Positions 16,270-20,430 of a stretch of 20,430 nt of DNA are shown piece by piece. The stretch covers positions 457,233-477,662 of the forward strand of contig NW_019091575.1 of the NCBI RefSeq assembly GCF_001949145.1, in the 5' to 3' direction. Each line of letters opens with the position of its first letter. Positions within the stretch are counted from its first letter, which is position 1. This stretch comes from Acanthaster planci. Lineage: Eukaryota > Echinodermata > Asteroidea > Valvatida > Acanthasteridae. Both the position numbers and the translations under genes were made by a program. A model generated the notes under the pieces. It ran no database searches, was not told the DNA's origin, and saw only the letters and a list, made by a program, of their open reading frames with translations.

Positions 16270-16567
16270 ATGTTTAGGCAAAACTCTATTCAAGGATTTG
16301 TTGACGTTCATGACGCCAACCAACATTGGCTGGCTGAAGCTAGAGAAACACAAAGGGAGATGAGGGATGAAAAATATGACAAGTACGTCAACGAAGAAAT
16401 AAATGAAGATCAAGCCAGGCAGAAGGCAAACAGAAAGACCCTCTGGGCAGTCAAACAAGACTTTTTCCGACAACTCTAAGGAGTTCCTGTCAAGTTACCT
16501 ATATTTGAGGGAAAATGAAATTCACAAGGACATTGTGGATGATCTCGATGGAAAACTTGATAAATAA
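16270..16567 (+). pseudogene. Hypothetical charged helical protein, frameshifted
   Basis: From an ATG at 16270 (just after a TTTTTCAG acceptor-like site) an open frame encodes a strongly charged, helix-prone stretch (W-L-A-E-A-R-E-T-Q-R-E-M, N-E-E-I-N-E-D-Q-A-R) and stops at about 16479. The frame itself is open upstream from 16042, but that part is hydrophobic and unlike coding sequence. After a shift near 16455-16465 another frame continues with the same character (E-F-L-S-S-Y-L-Y-L-R-E-N-E, then D-D-L-D-G-K-L-D-K) to TAA 16565-16567, which overlaps an AATAAA poly(A) signal (16563-16568). Continuity of composition across the break suggests one gene with a one-base error or mutation. I do not recognise the family. 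Confidence 0.35.
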
Positions 16568-16568
16568 A

Positions 16569-16850
16569 ATTTCTCTTAAAAGTTCTTGTTCAGACAACAA
16601 TTTGACGAATGTATCTAAAAATAAATTCGATTGCTGTACCTCCCATATGTTCCTCTTGTAAACTTGGCATGAGTCTATACCATATTTTCAAATCATCTCT
16701 AAAGAAATAAGCAAGACTTTCATGAGTTACAAAAAAGGCAAAAAGTTATAAAGGAAAAGTCTTTCTGTGACCTTAATGCTTTATGGGGATGTCAGTTTTA
16801 CGAAAGTGAGTAAATTTGTCATGAACCGGAAGAGAGCCGGATCTCACAGC
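16569..16850. other. No gene seen
   Basis: AT-rich sequence after the poly(A)-signal-like word. No coding or repeat structure recognised. Confidence 0.35.
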
Positions 16851-16865
16851 TGCCCCCCCCCCCCC
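16851..16865. repeat. Poly-C tract
   Basis: A run of about 13 C bases follows CAGCTG. Similar C or G runs of 9-11 occur at about 7749, 11124, 17162 and 19418. Confidence 0.9.
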
Positions 16866-17036
16866 GAATTCTACTCTCCCATAAATGACTTTTGGGCATG
16901 CATGAAATGAAAGCCACCGTGACTCTTTATCAGTAGGGCCTACCAATAAAAAGAGGTTTGTTGCCAGAGGGCAACGCGTGCCAGCCCGCGAGCGTAGCAC
17001 GGCACTGTACTTTTGGCTGACCTGACCGGGGTAGAC

Positions 17037-17172
17037 GGTAAATCTTTCCCACAGTACAACTGTCCAGAGAGACAGACTTAGGCCTAAATGGGTAAAAGTG
17101 CCCCCCTGACCAGGTAAATCTGTGCCCCTGCGGGTTATTCTGTCTCCTCCAGGTAATTTTGCCCCCCCCCCT
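17037..17172. repeat. Degenerate ~20-bp tandem repeat, GGTAAAT..GCCCCC
   Basis: Units beginning GGTAAATC or similar and ending in a C-rich stretch occur at 17037, 17091-17112, 17113-17133, 17134-17151 (more diverged) and 17152-17172. The last ends in a C run. No coding role is evident. Confidence 0.55.
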
Positions 17173-17399
17173 TCCCGTTTTGCCGCAGAAATTATTTTCG
17201 TGTTAGATTGAGGAATACAGACTACATGAAATAGTAGGATTTTTTTAGCCATTCATCAAGTTGTCGGGGAGGGGGTGAGATTTACATCAACCGAGCTATG
17301 TTTCTGCAAGAAATCAAATAAGGGAGCAATCCCAAGTCTGCAGACTTCTCGCACTGGCACACGACTTCTCCGTCTGTCAGCGCGCGGTGTGTATGTGGT

Positions 17400-17525
17400 G
17401 GGGCGGGGGAGAAAACGACCGCACAGATCTCTACCCAGACATCATACCATCTCGCCGCGCCGCAGCGAACAATGGCGAAAGTAGTTCCAGTTAAGAGAGC
17501 ACCCACGTACAGTACATGTAAATAG
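17400..17525 (+). promoter_or_regulatory. GC-box and candidate first exon
   Basis: GGGGCGGGGG (17400-17409) is an Sp1-type GC box in a locally GC- and CpG-rich stretch. About 65 bases downstream, an ATG at 17472 in good context (CGAACAATGG) opens 17 codons starting M-A-K-V-V-P-V-K-R-A-P and ending at a TAG that overlaps a GTAAAT donor-like word (17518-17523). This would suit a short first coding exon of a plus-strand gene, but no downstream exon is seen. Confidence 0.3.
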
Positions 17526-18019
17526 ACATAAGAGCCGTCCCCAAGCTCATTAATAAAAGTTATATTCTTTATAAGATAGTCCTGAGAGCCATGGAATTGA
17601 GGAAATACGGCACTGAACCTCTGGCCCTGACTCAGGGCTTCTAATTTTGAGCAATTTGGATGCAATCGGGTCCAAAAGTGGCACTATTCAGCCATTTTGC
17701 AGAAGGATGAATTTTCCTATGTCTACCTTCCCGGGCAGTGAAGTTTTCCTTTGTTTTAGGAGTGGTCTGCTTTGGGTAAGAATTTATGAAAAATTTATCG
17801 ATCAACCCACTAAAAATTGAAAGAAAAATGAAAGAGGACATGTCGAACATTTTCTGTCCAGCCTGGACACCAGTGAGAGTGTTTTGTATTTTTAAAATAA
17901 TTTTGAAATATAAGGATTTATCATTGGTGTCTATTTATTTGGGGATGGGTAATTTATTTTTAGGGGTGCACCCTTAATAACATCACGTACGCTTCAATTT
18001 GGGCGCTCTTTATGACTTT
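17526..18019. other. No gene seen
   Basis: AT-rich, with a few short open frames on both strands and no domain, splice or promoter signal that I trust. Confidence 0.35.
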
Positions 18020-18276
18020 ATTAGTACCCAAAAATATCAAACGAAAATAACATATATCGGACGGAACTAATACTGGAAGAAACTAATATATACAGGATGA
18101 AAGTAGTAAATATAGAACGAAAGTAAAATATATAGAAACTAAAATATGTAGAACAAAAAAAAATTACATGTAGACCGAAACTAATAAGACGAAGCGCCAC
18201 CACCTCGACGCCATTGAGCAAATGATGTAAACTATAATAGAACGAAAACGTAAAATATATCAGACGAAGCGCCACC
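18020..18276. repeat. AT-rich degenerate repeat with AGACGAAGCGCCACC duplicated
   Basis: The stretch is made of variants of ATATAGAACGAAAGTAAAAT. The distinctive word AGACGAAGCGCCACC occurs twice in direct orientation, at 18187-18201 and 18262-18276, 75 bases apart. This implies a tandem duplication or repeated unit boundaries. Confidence 0.6.
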
Positions 18277-18710
18277 TATCCGACCAGTTCGCGGATGTCG
18301 TTCCGTACGTGCGCGCCGTGCTCGACACTTACATGGACAACACTTGATGACCCGGCCCTGTACACAAACCTATGAGATTTGTCTGAACCAAAGACAACTG
18401 TTTTCTGAGTAAATGCTTCGGAATTTTCTTTGCTAAATTTCACTTTTTGGGACATGTAATCACTTTCTGGCTGTTGTAACATTTAAAGGGAAAATTAGCA
18501 TTGTCCGTAACTCTTATGGAACTCTTTTCACCGACACTCTTGATAAAATACGGTGGACGTCACACCACACTTTACTTGTTATAGAGATTTGTCGAAACGA
18601 GTAGAGCTGTGATCCTGAACCTTGGCTTGAGTGTTGGAAAATGTGGACGTTCGTGTACGAGGAGTAGTTGACAGACACTGGCAGCATGTGCCCCTGGCGC
18701 CAGAGGGGAT
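18277..18710. other. No firmly supported gene
   Basis: A minus-strand open frame covers 18276-18482 and contains a GTAAGT donor-like word near 18321-18326, so a small exon is conceivable. Its translation (with S-D-K-S-H-R-F-V-Y-R) matches no family I know. The opposite strand is also open over part of the CpG-containing stretch near 18280-18350. Confidence 0.3.
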
Positions 18711-18810
18711 CAAGTCAACTCGGACCCAAGCCAACTCGGACTCATGCCAACTCGGACCCAATACGGACCCACGCCAACTCGGACCCACCTCGAGTCAACT
18801 CGGACCCACT
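18711..18810 (+). repeat. CCAACTCGGACCCAAG minisatellite, forward copy
   Basis: About six units of CCAACTCGGACCCAAG and variants (GTCAACTCGGACCC, CCAACTCGGACTCATG), with one degenerate unit containing AATACGGACCC. The array faces an inverted relative at 20171-20258. Confidence 0.85.
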
Positions 18811-20170
18811 GAGTCTCATGGTTGCACTACAACAAATACGCGCCCGTAGACCGAAATAGCGCCGACTCTTGAACCTCGCGAATAGGTTGGCCTTCATTTT
18901 TTTGGCTGGAAACTCAAGAATTTTTTTCACTGGAAATTCAAGATTATGGCCTTATTTATTATTTATTCACCTTTTCCCAAAGATACCCACCTAATAGTAA
19001 TAAAACTGTGTGCTCAGCTCTGAATGTAGTCGCCCGCCTCTATCCAAAATAGGTTCGCATTGCGGGGCTTTTTGTGAAAGAAATACTCTGAACCGGAAAC
19101 TATCAATCCCAAATTCGGGATTTATATAAATAATTCTATGATCCATCGTGATTATGGCAGGTTTTATTGTAAAAATAAAAAACAAAAAATAAAAAATTTG
19201 GGATCACACAATATTAATAAGGAGCTCACGAGCAGACATACGATGCTTCAAAACCGTCTCCAAGTTTAAGACAATATATTCCACATTTTTATTTTAAAAT
19301 GATTTGATTTGTGTTGTTCGAAATTACCAACCTATTTNATATTTGCGTTATTTGGACAGACAGTTTAGGCTAGTATGGATGAATTCCTCCATCTGCCTAA
19401 ATTTTGCCAGTATTCGGGGGGGGGGGATGGGGCAAGGTGGAGGTGCAAGACTTGCCAGGCCAAAATAATTTGAAAAGTGAGGTAGAGGATAACGCCATGG
19501 ACACTATGAAAGGTCAATGTTCGTGATATTGATGTATATCCGCAGTATGTGTTGTACGTATGCAGCATCTCTTATGTACATCAGAGGGGCCTATCTGTGG
19601 TTTTTATTGCTACGAAAACTATGGGGGCTATTTGGTGAAAGTTCATTCGATTTCTTCTGGTGATCTGGAGTGCCAAAAAAACTTCGGTGAAAGGGCGTCA
19701 ATGATTTGGTACTGTCAATCACACTCCAAAAGCTGTTCTCATTGGTTGTCCCAAGCTCCCACTCCCCGATCATAGGGTTTCAAGAATGGAAGGTGGCAAA
19801 ATCAGTCTGTGGTCAATCACGCCTGTACCTCGGAAGCTACTAGCCGATTAAGATTCCAGATTACAAGCGGCAAATAAGACATCAAAGGAAATGTGCCTCC
19901 ATAAAAAATACGACACTCGTCGGTTACTTATCACTTGTTTCAAGACATCACTGATATCAAATCTAGTCCTGTACGGTTTTCAACCACCATGCCTGTTTAA
20001 ACTCGAAAACGGAGAAATTCTGGGAAGCCTGTGCCACTGTTTCCCTGCATAACGTGTCGTAGAGAGGACGTTACATCTCAGCAGCATGCAGTGCAAAAGT
20101 GTCATTTACCAAGTGCTAAAATGTAAAAGTGGACAAAATAAAAAAATTCAACAAGTTAATCACGCTGCTG
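18811..20170. other. Spacer between inverted minisatellites, no gene seen
   Basis: Contains a short direct repeat TGGAAACTCAAGA / TGGAAATTCAAGA (about 18905-18945), an A-rich tract near 19170-19195, one N at 19338, and a G run near 19418. The plus-strand open frame at 19560-19775 has no recognisable domain. If the flanking arrays are subterminal repeats of one transposon, this would be its non-coding interior. Confidence 0.4.
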
Positions 20171-20258
20171 GGGTTGGGTCCGAGTTGGTCGTGGGTCAGG
20201 GTTAGTATTGGGGCCGAGTTGGTTTGGGTCCGAGTTGGTTTGGGTCCGAGTTGACTCG
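20171..20258 (-). repeat. CCAACTCGGACCCAAG minisatellite, inverted copy
   Basis: The reverse complement reads CGAGTCAACTCGGACCCAAA, then CCAACTCGGACCCAAA and a unit with CCAATAC, then CCCACGACCAACTCGG. This follows the same order of unit types as the array at 18711-18810, including the odd AATAC and CCCACG units. The match therefore extends over some 85 bases and is not limited to one short unit. Confidence 0.85.
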
Positions 20259-20430
20259 AAACCCGCCGGAGGCCGACCGTCAACAACGTGGTCAAACATA
20301 ACATTAAGCAGGACCATGCAGGCAGCAACCAGCAACGTCAGAGCGTGGCCTAACCATGAATTGGCGCTTTCTGAACAGCTACGCACGCGCACAATAGTTG
20401 GTTCGTGTGTATGACATGGTGTCAGAAGTG
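20259..20430. other. No gene seen
   Basis: Moderately GC-rich sequence to the window edge with no coding or repeat structure that I can support. Confidence 0.35.

Noticed and set aside
18276-18482. Minus-strand 68-codon frame with a donor-like GTAAGT
   Set aside because: No recognised family and no acceptor or partner exon. The opposite strand is equally open in part.

Overview
The window looks like nuclear DNA from a marine invertebrate, most likely a deuterostome such as an echinoderm or cephalochordate. The clues are weak to moderate: abundant TGTACATGTA and AGGCCTA words, many foldbacks and minisatellites, an intron-containing metazoan-type gene start, and a probable allelic duplication of the kind seen in assemblies of very polymorphic genomes. 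Two single N bases fall inside a tandem array and a third lies at 19338. There is no sign of a bacterial chromosome, tRNA, rRNA or CRISPR array.

Layout. 1-300 is a degenerate tandem repeat. 300-4130 is gene-poor DNA with palindromes and, at its right end, what looks like a LINE 3' tail. 4359-7224 holds two copies of a ~1.28 kb segment, each with a decayed PHD-finger exon and each running into the same 30-bp minisatellite. 7560-8470 holds two foldback structures. At 9150-9234 on the minus strand is a clear first coding exon of CAD, the multifunctional enzyme that starts pyrimidine synthesis. It ends in a canonical GTAAGT donor and has an upstream region with two E2F-type sites, a DR1-like site and a CACGTG E-box. 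Two full CRE sites lie further upstream.

The most unusual part is about 11.04-15.43 kb, a compact, AT-rich, plus-strand gene cluster that looks like a decayed endogenous DNA virus or Polinton-like element. In order it holds the end of a proline-rich ORF, a Cys-repeat protein, a TFIIB-like protein (zinc ribbon plus cyclin-like tail), two tandem paralogues with a coiled-coil middle and a shared C-terminal domain, a membrane-segment protein, and a small protein with an N-myristoylation signal. Most gene starts are preceded by the same module: TTTTAAAA, then a TTTATA/TATATA-like block, then an A-rich leader and ATG. The stop codon of the previous gene usually lies inside this module. Nearly all the genes are broken by frameshifts or stops, so this is a fossil or an indel-prone assembly. 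A virus-coded TFIIB-like factor together with a repeated private promoter suggests a self-contained transcription system.

15.46-20.43 kb is mostly repeats and gene-poor sequence. It includes a GGCACA/TTGACC repeat at the right flank of the element, a frameshifted hypothetical gene near 16.3-16.57 kb, a GC-box with a candidate short first exon near 17.4-17.5 kb, an AT-rich degenerate repeat near 18.0-18.3 kb, and two inverted copies of a CCAACTCGGACC minisatellite at 18.7 and 20.2 kb.
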